Below are positions 17,646 to 25,617 of a stretch of DNA of 32,448 nt, one piece after another. The position numbers and the translations under genes were made by a program. This DNA is from Elusimicrobiota bacterium (GTDB lineage Bacteria; Elusimicrobiota; Elusimicrobia; UBA1565). How positions within the stretch are numbered: the stretch's first letter is position 1; every line of letters starts with the position of its first letter. Where the stretch lies: the NCBI GenBank assembly GCA_003450735.1, contig DMEZ01000053.1, forward strand, positions 1 through 32,448, in the 5' to 3' direction. The notes under the pieces are model-generated. The model had not been told where the DNA came from. It did no database searches and saw nothing but the letters and a program-made list of their open reading frames with translations.

Positions 17646-17904
17646 CAGTGATTGAAATCCGTCATCGAGAGGTTATTCTGCAGAGCGGTTTCGCGATATG
17701 GCGTAATCGATCCGAATATTGAGAATCATACAAACCTTTGGAGCATGAGTCGCCAAGAGCGTGATCCAAGTGGAAGGGGGATCCCTTGACATGGATCTCG
17801 AGCGGCTCCGCGGTCTGGCAGGGAACGGCTTTGGGTCGAGGAGACTAGGGTTGAAGGTTGGAGGCCATTGGATCGGGCGCTGGCGCGCGGGGCATCTCCA
17901 TCAA
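17646..17904. other. 259-base gap without a gene
   Basis: This is the longest gap in the window, between the sulfotransferase and SGNH genes on the minus strand. Only short frames cross it (a 60-residue one from TTG and parts of a plus-strand 101-residue one), with no recognisable product. AAGGG-GGAT-CCCTT (17775-17788) forms a small hairpin without a T-run. CAGAAT at 17675-17680 (minus) could be a poor -10 for the sulfotransferase gene. No RNA gene is evident. Confidence 0.4.
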
Positions 17905-18975
17905 TCAATGTCGGGCAAGCATGGCAGCCAGCCGGCGCGCGATGATGGCATGTCCAGTCGGGGTCAGGTGAAAGTCCCCGTGCAGGTACAATGCGCTGGG
18001 ATCGGCATGATTGCGGAAATCGTCAAGCATATCCAGAAGTTCGATGCGATGCTGGGTGAGAAATAGGGCAAGACGTTTGTGAGCGTAGCGGCTTTCAGCT
18101 GCATTTTTGTCGATATGATAGAGGAAGCGCTTCTCGAGCTCTTCCCTGTATGCGTCGCTCACTTCGGCTTCGGCGGGGATGAACAAGACAAGAAATCGTG
18201 CATTGTACCGTTCGCTGACCGCTGCTGCCCTGATGAGTATCTGCTCAAGAGAAATCCAGTCCTTTTCGATCCGTGGGAGCTCTTCCGGCGAATATAGACC
18301 GCCCCATTGTCTATACATGTAATCGGGATCGTTGAACACCGTCCTTCTGTCTTTGAACAACCTCCCATAGATCCGGCGGATGCCCGTGGCCGTAGAAAGG
18401 TACAAGCTCGGGAAGAATGCGTGGAATGCTTGCTTGATGTTGTACATGAAAATAGGGCTAGGAGGGGTCTTCCAGGCGGAGATATCGGCAGATGCTTTGT
18501 TCCTCTGCAAGCCGTCGTGCAGGCCTCCAATATCGTTGATATAGAACTGCCAGATGACGATGTCAGGCCTGTAGCGAGGCAAAATCCGTTCAAGCGTCTC
18601 CAGTTCTTTCATCGGCCCAACGCCGTAGGCTCCGAAATTCAGCGCTTCCCATTTATGCGATGCGCCGTTGTTGAGCGAGTCAAAAGCGCGTTTCGAGAAG
18701 GTCTGATTCCAGTCAACGCCCCAGCCGTAGGCGAATGAATCGCCGACGACAGCGGCCCTGCGCATACCCTGTATCCGCGGGTCAGAATAGTCGAAATCTG
18801 CGCGCCACCCTTGCTTATTCGTCGGCGCCCGCCAGCGTGCAAGACGAGCGTTGCGATGCGCGGATAGTGCGATGTCGGCCGCTTTGAGCAAGCCGAAGAT
18901 TATCAGCAGGGATGCCAGAGAGGCCATGCAAAACAGCTTCAGCGTTCGAGGCAAGCTCCTAAGAGCTGACGGCAT
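17905..18975 (-). CDS. Membrane-anchored SGNH-hydrolase-like protein
   Basis: 356 residues. One hydrophobic span at about 14-32 after basic residues acts as a signal anchor and places the rest in the periplasm. SGNH blocks are present: VVGDSFAYGWG with Ser80, NFGAYGVG (113-120, the Gly block), FYINDIG with Asn147 and GDFHLTPTGH with Asp334 and His336. All four catalytic elements are therefore retained. Proteins of this kind in polysaccharide loci remove or transfer O-acyl groups on the exported glycan. The start codon lies inside the last 17 bases of the upstream GT-C gene, indicating translational coupling; Met17 is a possible later start but would cut into the anchor. Confidence 0.75.
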   Translation of the reverse strand: MPSALRSLPRTLKLFCMASLASLLIIFGLLKAADIALSAHRNARLARWRAPTNKQGWRADFDYSDPRIQGMRRAAVVGDSFAYGWGVDWNQTFSKRAFDSLNNGASHKWEALNFGAYGVGPMKELETLERILPRYRPDIVIWQFYINDIGGLHDGLQRNKASADISAWKTPPSPIFMYNIKQAFHAFFPSLYLSTATGIRRIYGRLFKDRRTVFNDPDYMYRQWGGLYSPEELPRIEKDWISLEQILIRAAAVSERYNARFLVLFIPAEAEVSDAYREELEKRFLYHIDKNAAESRYAHKRLALFLTQHRIELLDMLDDFRNHADPSALYLHGDFHLTPTGHAIIARRLAAMLARH

Positions 18976-20821
18976 AGATGAGAACTCTGCTCTTCATGGA
19001 CTTGCGAAGCCATCGGGTGATGAAGATTTCTTGATTAAATCCAACGATTTCCTTCAGATCCCCGGATTCGACGGCGGATCTCATCAGCGAAACCATTCGG
19101 TCGCCTCCATGAGCCCTGCTCCAGTCGGTGTCATTCCATAGGATATGGGTGAAATGACCTGAATGCAACAGACTGATAAGATCATCCGTTGTCGTCATGC
19201 GCTGCCAATCGATCTCTCCGGTCAGGATCGGATCGGCTCTGCGATGGGCGCGATTCAGATAATAGGATTGTCCTGAGCGGATGATGACTAGAAAGCGGGC
19301 GTCTCTGGGGGTGTGGCTATCGATCCATTGATAAGCGGGGTAATAATTGGTGTATCGGTGGTACGCCATGCTATTCCCGGTGACAACATATCGAAGCAGG
19401 TCGACGGAGTATGCGGCGTTGCCCACAAGGGACATGAAGGCTATCGCCGTTAACCAGCGCACGGTCGGAAGGGGGCGCGAAGCGGCAAAGAACTCTGGCA
19501 GATTAAGCGTCAAGAGCAAACTCAAAATTGGAATCAAGGGAAGGATAAAGCGAGAATAGAGAGTGGGCTGACTCAATGCCCAGACCAAATAATAGCCTCC
19601 GATAAAGACGAGCGGTGCTTTGCTGCTGCTTCTCGCGGTGAGAGATGCGGTGCAGACAACCAGAATGAGGATGGACAAGAGCGGCAACGGGAAAACGTAG
19701 ATTGAGCCTAATAGGGATGATACCCCATGAGCCAGTGCATGAAACGATAAATTGCCGTTGAAAGTGCTGAGAAAGCTGGAGGCGACACGATTGGCATAGA
19801 TTGGCTCCTGAAAGGAGGAGAAAATCGGCCAAAAGGGATTGCGGCCCCCCAATGCATTCATGGCCAGGAAGGGCAAGCAAAGAGAAAGTGCAAAAAACGA
19901 GCCTGCGAGGTATGCGCCCCAATGATTCTCAGCTCGAGTGGATTGTCGATATTTGATCATTGCGGCTGCGGCGGCCGCAATCCCGATGGCGGCGGCTTGA
20001 TAGCGACTCTGCAATCCTACCCAGGAGGTGAAGCCCAGGGCGAAGCAGGTCGCCGAGGTCGGCGGCAGGGGCGCCGAATCGACCAATATCTGCGCCACCA
20101 GGCATGCAGTGAAGATCAGAAGCATGTCCGCATGAGCGGTAGTCGCCATCTTCAAGACCATCGGGTGCGTCAAGAGCAGCGCGGGGAGGATTGAGACGGC
20201 CGCTGATCCGTGGCTGGATGCGGTTCTGGTCAGCGTGGCTATTATCAGGATCCACAGTCCGAAGTTCAGCATGTGCGCGGTTTCCGGTAAGCCGATCCTT
20301 TCGAAGGGCAGAAAGCAGAAACTCCAGCCGAACGGGAATGCGTAATGCACATCCGGGATAAAGACCCAGCGTCCGTCTTGGATAATCTGACGGATATGGG
20401 CTAGATGGTAGCGCATAACGTCACCATCCCGCGGAGCGGCCATGGAATCGAAGAACGAGATTATCGCGATGATCGAGATGATGAGGCAGAACGGTTTGTG
20501 CCGGTTGAGAATCGGATAGCAGTCATTGCACAGGGATGCGACTGCTCGTCCCGATCGCTTGCCTGCGATGAATATCGAGCATATGGGAAGAGAGAAGCCC
20601 AGCCAAACGGCAGCTTGAACGCATCCTAGTGCGCAAAGCGTTGAGAGCAGGAAAGCGGAGACTGAACTCCCAAGCAGCAGGGAGAAGAGAAATGGCTCAA
20701 CCGGCCCATCCTCGAGTTCGGAAATGAGAAGACTCCCGAGGCTCGCCCATCCCCAAAGCGTAATTCCGCCGAGGATTGCGGCAGCGAAACCCTTCAGGAT
20801 GACAGGGGTGGAGTCCGGCAT
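18959..20821 (-). CDS. Large polytopic GT-C-like membrane protein
   Basis: 620 residues with about twelve to fourteen hydrophobic spans and a soluble C-terminal domain of about 150 residues (from about 470). After a span ending near 127 comes MAAPRDGDVMRYHLAHI, placing Asp132 and Asp134 in an outer loop before HLAHIRQIIQDG, a layout seen in GT-C family glycosyltransferases. Family assignment is by topology and that motif only; an O-antigen ligase or polymerase role cannot be excluded. It is the first gene of the long minus-strand run. A TATGAT box lies 8 bases before the ATG, which would give a very short or absent leader. It overlaps the SGNH gene by 17 bases. Confidence 0.6.
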   Translation of the reverse strand: MPDSTPVILKGFAAAILGGITLWGWASLGSLLISELEDGPVEPFLFSLLLGSSVSAFLLSTLCALGCVQAAVWLGFSLPICSIFIAGKRSGRAVASLCNDCYPILNRHKPFCLIISIIAIISFFDSMAAPRDGDVMRYHLAHIRQIIQDGRWVFIPDVHYAFPFGWSFCFLPFERIGLPETAHMLNFGLWILIIATLTRTASSHGSAAVSILPALLLTHPMVLKMATTAHADMLLIFTACLVAQILVDSAPLPPTSATCFALGFTSWVGLQSRYQAAAIGIAAAAAAMIKYRQSTRAENHWGAYLAGSFFALSLCLPFLAMNALGGRNPFWPIFSSFQEPIYANRVASSFLSTFNGNLSFHALAHGVSSLLGSIYVFPLPLLSILILVVCTASLTARSSSKAPLVFIGGYYLVWALSQPTLYSRFILPLIPILSLLLTLNLPEFFAASRPLPTVRWLTAIAFMSLVGNAAYSVDLLRYVVTGNSMAYHRYTNYYPAYQWIDSHTPRDARFLVIIRSGQSYYLNRAHRRADPILTGEIDWQRMTTTDDLISLLHSGHFTHILWNDTDWSRAHGGDRMVSLMRSAVESGDLKEIVGFNQEIFITRWLRKSMKSRVLIYAVSS

Positions 20822-20829
20822 AGGTCGGT

Positions 20830-20835
20830 ATCATA
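20830..20835 (-). promoter_or_regulatory. -10 box upstream of the GT-C-like gene at 18959-20821
   Basis: TATGAT on the minus strand, one mismatch from TATAAT and 8 bases before the ATG, so transcription would start at or next to the start codon. No -35 match. It would drive the long minus-strand glycan run. Confidence 0.4.
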
Positions 20836-20947
20836 CTCAAAAAGAAAATCTGCTAATATCCGACCCGTGCAGAAGATGGCCCCCATAGGGGTGCTGACCC
20901 AGTCTCCCGAAACGAATTCGGAATAAACGCCTGCAAGCGACGGCCAT

Positions 20948-21955
20948 ATGAGAGCGGTACTTAAACCCAAGGTCATTGTTATCGATGCCAATGCCAGCTG
21001 TCAGCTGAGATGTCCCACCTGTCCGACGACGAGCAAGGGGTATCCTCCGGTCGTGGGCTGCGGCTACCTGAAGTCCGCGGATTTTAAAAAACTGTTAATC
21101 GACAATCCGATCATTCGGAGCGTTTCGCTCAACAGCAGGGGGGAGATGTTTTTGAACCCGGAACTGTTGTCGATTGTTGAGTGGGCTTTTGCGAATGATA
21201 TCCCACTCTCATCGGACAGCGGCGTGAACTTGAATCACGCCGGAGCAGGTGTGCTGGAAGCTCTTGTGAGATGCCGATTCAGAAGCCTATGCTGCTCGAT
21301 AGATGGGGCAACCCCTGAGACCTATTGCATTTATCGGATTGGAGGGGACTTTAATCGCGTCATCTATCATGTCAGGCAGATAAACCAATACAAGAGAATT
21401 TACAAATCGAAGTACCCTCGTCTAATCTGGCAGTTCGTCGTCTTTGGCCACAACGAGCACGAGCTGCCTATGGCAAAACAATTGGCCGCCGAGCTCGGCA
21501 TGGGATTCCAAGCGAAAATGTCCTGGGACTCCAGCTACTCCCCAATTCGCAACAAGGGATTCGTTATGCGTGAGGCGGGATGGCAGGCAGGGACGCGTGA
21601 GGAATTCGCCAGCCTGAAAGGGGCGAATTATATGCGTGGGGTTTGCTTTTCGCTGTGGCATAGTCCGCGCATAAATTGGGACGGCAAGGTGTTGGGATGC
21701 TGCTGGAACAGTTGGCAGGAATTCGGCGGGAATGTCTTCAAAGACGGATACATCGCATGCGCTAACGGAGAGAACATCGATTATGCAAGACGGATGCTGC
21801 TGGGAAGATCTCCGCATAGGGATGACCTCCCGTGCTCGGCCTGCAAGCTGTATTCAGAGATGAGACAGTCTGGGAGGTATCTGACTGAGTCTGAGATATT
21901 CGGCAGCCTGCTTTACCGTTTGGCGCGCGCAATTTATCGCGGAGTCCGGTCGTGA
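20948..21955 (+). CDS. Radical SAM/SPASM-like protein
   Basis: 335 residues. The cluster motif NASCQLRCPTCPTTSKG carries Cys18, Cys22 and Cys25. LNSRGEMFLNPEL replaces the usual GGEP region and CCSIDGATPETYCIYRIGG follows. A C-terminal SPASM-like region has a Cys in RGVCFSLWHSPRINWDGK, a Cys pair in VLGCCWNSW and CxxC in LPCSACK. It is similar in plan to the radical SAM protein at 9603-10616 but clearly a different sequence. The reaction is unknown. It is divergent from the GT-C gene at 20821 with 126 bases between. It is the last gene with the AT-richer composition: gmd, 34 bases on, is strongly GC-rich, so the two belong to different compositional blocks. Confidence 0.8.
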   Translation: MRAVLKPKVIVIDANASCQLRCPTCPTTSKGYPPVVGCGYLKSADFKKLLIDNPIIRSVSLNSRGEMFLNPELLSIVEWAFANDIPLSSDSGVNLNHAGAGVLEALVRCRFRSLCCSIDGATPETYCIYRIGGDFNRVIYHVRQINQYKRIYKSKYPRLIWQFVVFGHNEHELPMAKQLAAELGMGFQAKMSWDSSYSPIRNKGFVMREAGWQAGTREEFASLKGANYMRGVCFSLWHSPRINWDGKVLGCCWNSWQEFGGNVFKDGYIACANGENIDYARRMLLGRSPHRDDLPCSACKLYSEMRQSGRYLTESEIFGSLLYRLARAIYRGVRS

Positions 21956-21972
21956 AAGCCACGGCTGCAATC

Positions 21973-21981
21973 TGCTAAACT
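21973..21981 (+). promoter_or_regulatory. Extended -10 box upstream of gmd
   Basis: TGCTAAACT: TGn followed by TAAACT, four of six matches to the -10 consensus, 8 bases before the gmd ATG. No clear -35. It starts 18 bases after the stop of the preceding radical SAM gene. Confidence 0.4.
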
Positions 21982-21989
21982 CAGCACCC

Positions 21990-22997
21990 ATGGTCCCAAA
22001 GAAAGCCCTAATCACCGGCATCACCGGCCAGGACGGCTCCTACCTCGCGGAGCTCCTCCTGAACAAAGGCTACGAAGTCCACGGCATCATCCGCCGCTCC
22101 AGCTCCTTCAACACCGAGCGCATCGACCACATCTTCCGCGACCCCCACACCCGGGGCATCAAGCTCCACCTCCACTTCGGCGACGTCACCGACTCCTCGG
22201 GCCTCAACCGCATCCTGCGCAAGATCGTCCCGCACGAGATCTACCACCTCGCCGCCCAGAGCCACGTCCGCGTCTCCTTCGACACCCCGGAGTACACCGG
22301 CGACGTCACGGGCCTGGGCTGCATCCGCCTCCTGGACGCCATCCGCGACACCGGCATCCCCACCCGCTTCTACCAGGCTTCCAGCTCCGAGATGTTCGGC
22401 TCGGCCGAGGTGCCTCAGCGGGAGACCACGCCCTTCTACCCCCGCAGTCCCTACGCGGCCGCCAAGGTCTACGCCTACTGGACGACGGTCAACTACCGCG
22501 AGGCCTACAACATCTTCGCCTGCAACGGCATCCTCTTCAACCACGAGTCGCCCCGCCGCGGCGGCACCTTCGTCACCCGCAAGATCACCATGGCCCTCGC
22601 CCGCATCCTGGCCAAGCGGCAGGAAGCCCTCCACCTAGGCAACCTCGACGCCAAGCGCGACTGGGGCTACGCCAAGGACTACGTCGAGGCCATGTGGCTG
22701 ATGCTCCAGCAGAAGAAGCCCGGCGACTACGTCATCGCGACCGGCGAGTCCCACACCGTCCGCGAGTTCCTCAAGGAAGCCTTCGGCTGTGTGAAGCTCG
22801 ACTACAAGAAATACGTCAAGTTCGACCCCCGCTATCTCCGCCCCACCGAGGTGGAATACCTCTGCGGCGACGCCTCCAAGGCCCGCAAAGTCCTCGGCTG
22901 GAAGCCCAAGACCACCTTCAAGCAGCTCGTCCGACTCATGGTCCAGGAAGACCTCAAGGCCGAAGGCCTGGACCCCGACAAGTTCATCCAGGCTTGA
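21990..22997 (+). CDS. gmd: GDP-mannose 4,6-dehydratase
   Basis: 335 residues, full length. It is an extended SDR with the NAD(P) loop TGITGQDGSYLAELL (9-23), the RRSSSFNTERIDH segment (35-47) specific to GMD, catalytic SSSE (131-134) and Tyr155/Lys159 in YAAAK, plus NHESPRRGGTFVTRKIT. It converts GDP-D-mannose to GDP-4-keto-6-deoxy-D-mannose in the cytoplasm, the branch point to GDP-fucose, GDP-rhamnose and GDP-perosamine. No fucose synthase or Rmd reductase is in the window; a DegT aminotransferase is (26549). A TAAACT box preceded by TGC lies 8 bases before the ATG. The stop overlaps the next gene in TGATG. GC content is much higher than in the gene just upstream. Confidence 0.95.
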   Translation: MVPKKALITGITGQDGSYLAELLLNKGYEVHGIIRRSSSFNTERIDHIFRDPHTRGIKLHLHFGDVTDSSGLNRILRKIVPHEIYHLAAQSHVRVSFDTPEYTGDVTGLGCIRLLDAIRDTGIPTRFYQASSSEMFGSAEVPQRETTPFYPRSPYAAAKVYAYWTTVNYREAYNIFACNGILFNHESPRRGGTFVTRKITMALARILAKRQEALHLGNLDAKRDWGYAKDYVEAMWLMLQQKKPGDYVIATGESHTVREFLKEAFGCVKLDYKKYVKFDPRYLRPTEVEYLCGDASKARKVLGWKPKTTFKQLVRLMVQEDLKAEGLDPDKFIQA

Positions 22998-23749
22998 TGC
23001 AGCTCGCGGCCGTCGCGGTCATCGCCTTCATCAGCGAATACCTCGACTCCGGGCTGGGCATGGGCTACGGCACGGCGCTCGCGCCGATCCTCATCCTCAT
23101 GGGGTACTCGCCCCTGAGCGTCGTCCCGGCCATCCTGGTCTCCCAGCTCATCACCGACATCGCCGCCTGCGTCACGCATCACCAGCTCAACAACGTGGAC
23201 TTCCGTCCAGGCACCGCGGACAGGAAGGTCGCGACCGCGCTGGGCCTCATCTGCGCGGTCGGCGTCATCATCTCCGTGGTGGTGGCCGTGCGCATCCCGA
23301 AGTGGGTGCTGACGCTCTACATCGGCGTCCTGGTGGCCGCCATGGGAGTGCTCATCCTGGCCACGGCCAACAAGCAGATCCCCTTCTCATGGAAGAAAGT
23401 CCTTGGGCTGGGTTTGCTGGCCTCGTTCAATAAGGGCATCTCCGGCGGCGGCTACGGCCCCGTGGTGATGGGGGGACAGATGCTCTCCGGCATCGGGGTC
23501 AAGAACGCGGTGGGCATCACGGCCCTGGCGGAGGCCATCACCTGCCTGGTCGGCTTCCTGTGCTATCTTTTCGCCGGGAAATACATCGACTGGAAGCTCA
23601 CCGGGATCCTCATCCTCGCGGCCACCCCGGCCGTCCCGTTCGCGGCGGCCACCGTGAAGAACCTGGACCCCGTGCGCATGAAGCGCTACGTGGGCGTGAT
23701 GATCGTCCTGCTGGGGCTCCTGACCTTGACGAAGCTGGGCGGCGGATAG
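22997..23749 (+). CDS. TauE/SafE (TSUP) family permease
   Basis: 250 residues with about seven to eight membrane spans. The N-terminal half has EYLDSGLGMGYGTALAPILI and the C-terminal repeat has FNKGISGGGYGPVVMGGQML, the paired Gly-rich motifs of the TSUP family. Members move sulfite, sulfoacetate, taurine-derived or other organosulfur anions across the inner membrane. The ATG at 22997 uses the last base of the gmd stop (TGATG). The same frame is open upstream to 22694, but that extension lies inside gmd and is not membrane-like, so it was excluded. It converges with cysNC, the stops being 2 bases apart, which puts a sulfur-anion permease next to the PAPS synthesis genes. Sulfate or sulfite supply for sulfation is inference. 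Confidence 0.85.
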   Translation: MQLAAVAVIAFISEYLDSGLGMGYGTALAPILILMGYSPLSVVPAILVSQLITDIAACVTHHQLNNVDFRPGTADRKVATALGLICAVGVIISVVVAVRIPKWVLTLYIGVLVAAMGVLILATANKQIPFSWKKVLGLGLLASFNKGISGGGYGPVVMGGQMLSGIGVKNAVGITALAEAITCLVGFLCYLFAGKYIDWKLTGILILAATPAVPFAAATVKNLDPVRMKRYVGVMIVLLGLLTLTKLGGG

Positions 23750-23751
23750 TC

Positions 23752-25617
23752 CTAGGCCGACGGCTTCAAGACCCGGCTCTTCAGATAATCGATGACCTGC
23801 GCGACGGACTCGGCGATGCTCTGCCGGTCGGTGCGCAAGGTGATTTCGGGCTTCTCGGGGCGCTCGTAAGGGGCGGAGATGCCCGTGAAGTCCCGGATCT
23901 CTCCCGACCGGGCTTTGCGGTAGAGTCCCTTCGTATCCCTCGTTTCGCAGACCTCGAGGGGGCAGTCCAGGAAGATCTCCACGAAATCGCCTTCCGGCAC
24001 GATGGAGCGCGCCAGTTGGCGGTCGTCGCGGTAGGGGGAGATGAAGGCCGTGATGACCACCGCGCCCGAATCCAGGAAGAGCTTGGCCACCTCGCCGGTG
24101 CGGCGGATGTTCTCGGCCCGGTCTTCCGGGCTGAAGCCCAGGTTCGAGCTCAGCCCATGCCGGACGTTGTCGCCGTCCAGGAAATAGGTGTGCAGGCCCA
24201 TCCGGAAAAGCTCCCGCTCGAGCTCCACGCCTATGGCGCTCTTGCCCGAGCCGGATAGCCCCGTCATCCATAAGACCGTGCCGCGGTGCCGGTTGCGGCC
24301 CTCGCGGTCTTTGCGGCCGACCTTGCCTTCCGTCCAGGAGAGGTTCCGGCTCTTGATGCCGGCGAGCGCCGAGCGGCGGTCGGGATAGCGGCAGGGGGAG
24401 ACGATCCCGCCGCCGAGGATGAGCCCATCCTTCGCGAGCACGAAGCGGCCCGTGGCGGGCGAGAGCGCGGAATCATCGAGGGCGATGTGCGTCCTCGTCC
24501 GGAGGGAGACCTCGGCGATGGCGTCGCGCGGGACGCTCCCGCCGCCGGGGGTCTCGGTCAAGGCGACCGGGTCCACGATCTTCTCGATCGACTGCACCCG
24601 GCATTCGACGTCCTGGGTCGCCAGCTTCAACGTGTAGGGCCTGCCGACTTCGAGGGCGTCCTTGCCGAGCCAGAAGACCTTGGCGTCGAAGACGTCGGTC
24701 TCGATGGGGGGGTGCTCCTCATGCGAGCCGACCTGCCCCCGCTCCACGTAGATCTGCTCGGCCAGGGTGATGCCGACGGACATCCCGGCGGTGACGGCCT
24801 TCCCGTCATGGGTAGGCCAGCGCTCGATGGTCTTCACGACGCTGGTCTTGTCGCGGGGGGAGAACAGGAGCCGGTCGCCGACCCGCAGGGTGCCCGATTC
24901 GATCCGTCCGACGATGATGCGCCGGTCGTCGAAGCGGTAGACGTCCTGGACGGGGAAGCGGAGGGGGCGGCCTTCGGGGGGGGCGGGGACGCTGAAGGTG
25001 TCCAAGCTCTCTAGCAGGGTCGGGCCGCTATGCCAGGGCATCTTGGTGCTGGGGGAGACGACGTTGTCGCCGTGCCGCGCCGAGATGGGGATGAAGGCCC
25101 TCGGCTCCAGGCCCAGCTTGGCGAAGAACGCGGAGCAGTCCTGCCTGACCTTATCGAATGCGGCCTGCGTGAAGCCGGCCGAATCCATCTTGTTGACCAC
25201 GACCGCGACCTGGCGGAGGCCCAGGAGGGTCAAGAGCGAGGCATGCCGGCGGGTCTGCTCTTGGACGCCCTCATCCGCCGCGACGACCAGGAGCGCGGCG
25301 TCGGCGGAGGCCGCCCCGGTCACCATGTTCTTGAGGAACTCCTTGTGCCCCGGCGCGTCGATGATGACGGCCTCGCGCTTGGGCGTGCGGAACCAGATCT
25401 GAGCGGTGTCGATGGTGACGTTCTGGTCGCGCTCGGCCTGCAGGCCGTCCATGAGGTTCGCCCACTCGAACTCCATCCCACGACGCTCGGCCGCGGCCTT
25501 CAGCTGCTCGAGCTTGCCTTCAGGGAGCTTGCCCGAGTCATGGAAGAGGCGGCCGATGAGGGTGGACTTCCCATGGTCCACATGGCCGACGATGACCAGC
25601 CTGAGGAGGGGGGTCAC
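23752..25617 (-). CDS. cysNC: Bifunctional sulfate adenylyltransferase subunit 1 / APS kinase
   Basis: 621 residues. The CysN part is an EF-Tu-like GTPase: GHVDHGKST (11-19), DAPGHKEF (87-94), NKMD (142-145), then two beta-barrel domains to about 430. The CysC part starts near 445 and has the P-loop GLSGSGKS (453-460), FLDGDNVRHGLS and FISPYRDDR, the APS kinase signature. With CysD it makes APS from sulfate and ATP, driven by GTP, and then phosphorylates APS to PAPS. The GTG at 25617 is chosen because it overlaps the cysD stop by 4 bases (GTGA) and precedes the first strand directly. The open frame continues upstream to 26112, but only within cysD. No sulfite-producing PAPS reductase is next to it, so use for sulfation is likely. 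Confidence 0.93.
   Translation of the reverse strand: MTPLLRLVIVGHVDHGKSTLIGRLFHDSGKLPEGKLEQLKAAAERRGMEFEWANLMDGLQAERDQNVTIDTAQIWFRTPKREAVIIDAPGHKEFLKNMVTGAASADAALLVVAADEGVQEQTRRHASLLTLLGLRQVAVVVNKMDSAGFTQAAFDKVRQDCSAFFAKLGLEPRAFIPISARHGDNVVSPSTKMPWHSGPTLLESLDTFSVPAPPEGRPLRFPVQDVYRFDDRRIIVGRIESGTLRVGDRLLFSPRDKTSVVKTIERWPTHDGKAVTAGMSVGITLAEQIYVERGQVGSHEEHPPIETDVFDAKVFWLGKDALEVGRPYTLKLATQDVECRVQSIEKIVDPVALTETPGGGSVPRDAIAEVSLRTRTHIALDDSALSPATGRFVLAKDGLILGGGIVSPCRYPDRRSALAGIKSRNLSWTEGKVGRKDREGRNRHRGTVLWMTGLSGSGKSAIGVELERELFRMGLHTYFLDGDNVRHGLSSNLGFSPEDRAENIRRTGEVAKLFLDSGAVVITAFISPYRDDRQLARSIVPEGDFVEIFLDCPLEVCETRDTKGLYRKARSGEIRDFTGISAPYERPEKPEITLRTDRQSIAESVAQVIDYLKSRVLKPSA

Noticed and set aside
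17761..18066. 101-residue plus-strand frame and a TTGACA at 17786-17791
   Set aside because: The frame runs into the SGNH gene on the other strand and has no motif. The TTGACA has no -10 at a usable distance and no gene downstream on that strand.
22008..22634. 208-residue frame on the minus strand inside gmd
   Set aside because: Low-complexity Ala/Val/Gly/Glu product, opposite a fully recognised gmd; a typical shadow of GC-rich coding.
22694..22996. N-terminal extension of the TSUP permease frame
   Set aside because: It is contained in gmd, Arg/Pro-rich and not membrane-like. The permease proper begins at 22997.
23387..24271. 294-residue minus-strand frame across the permease and cysNC ends
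   Set aside because: It overlaps two recognised genes in other frames and has a Gly/Arg/Pro-rich composition with no domain.
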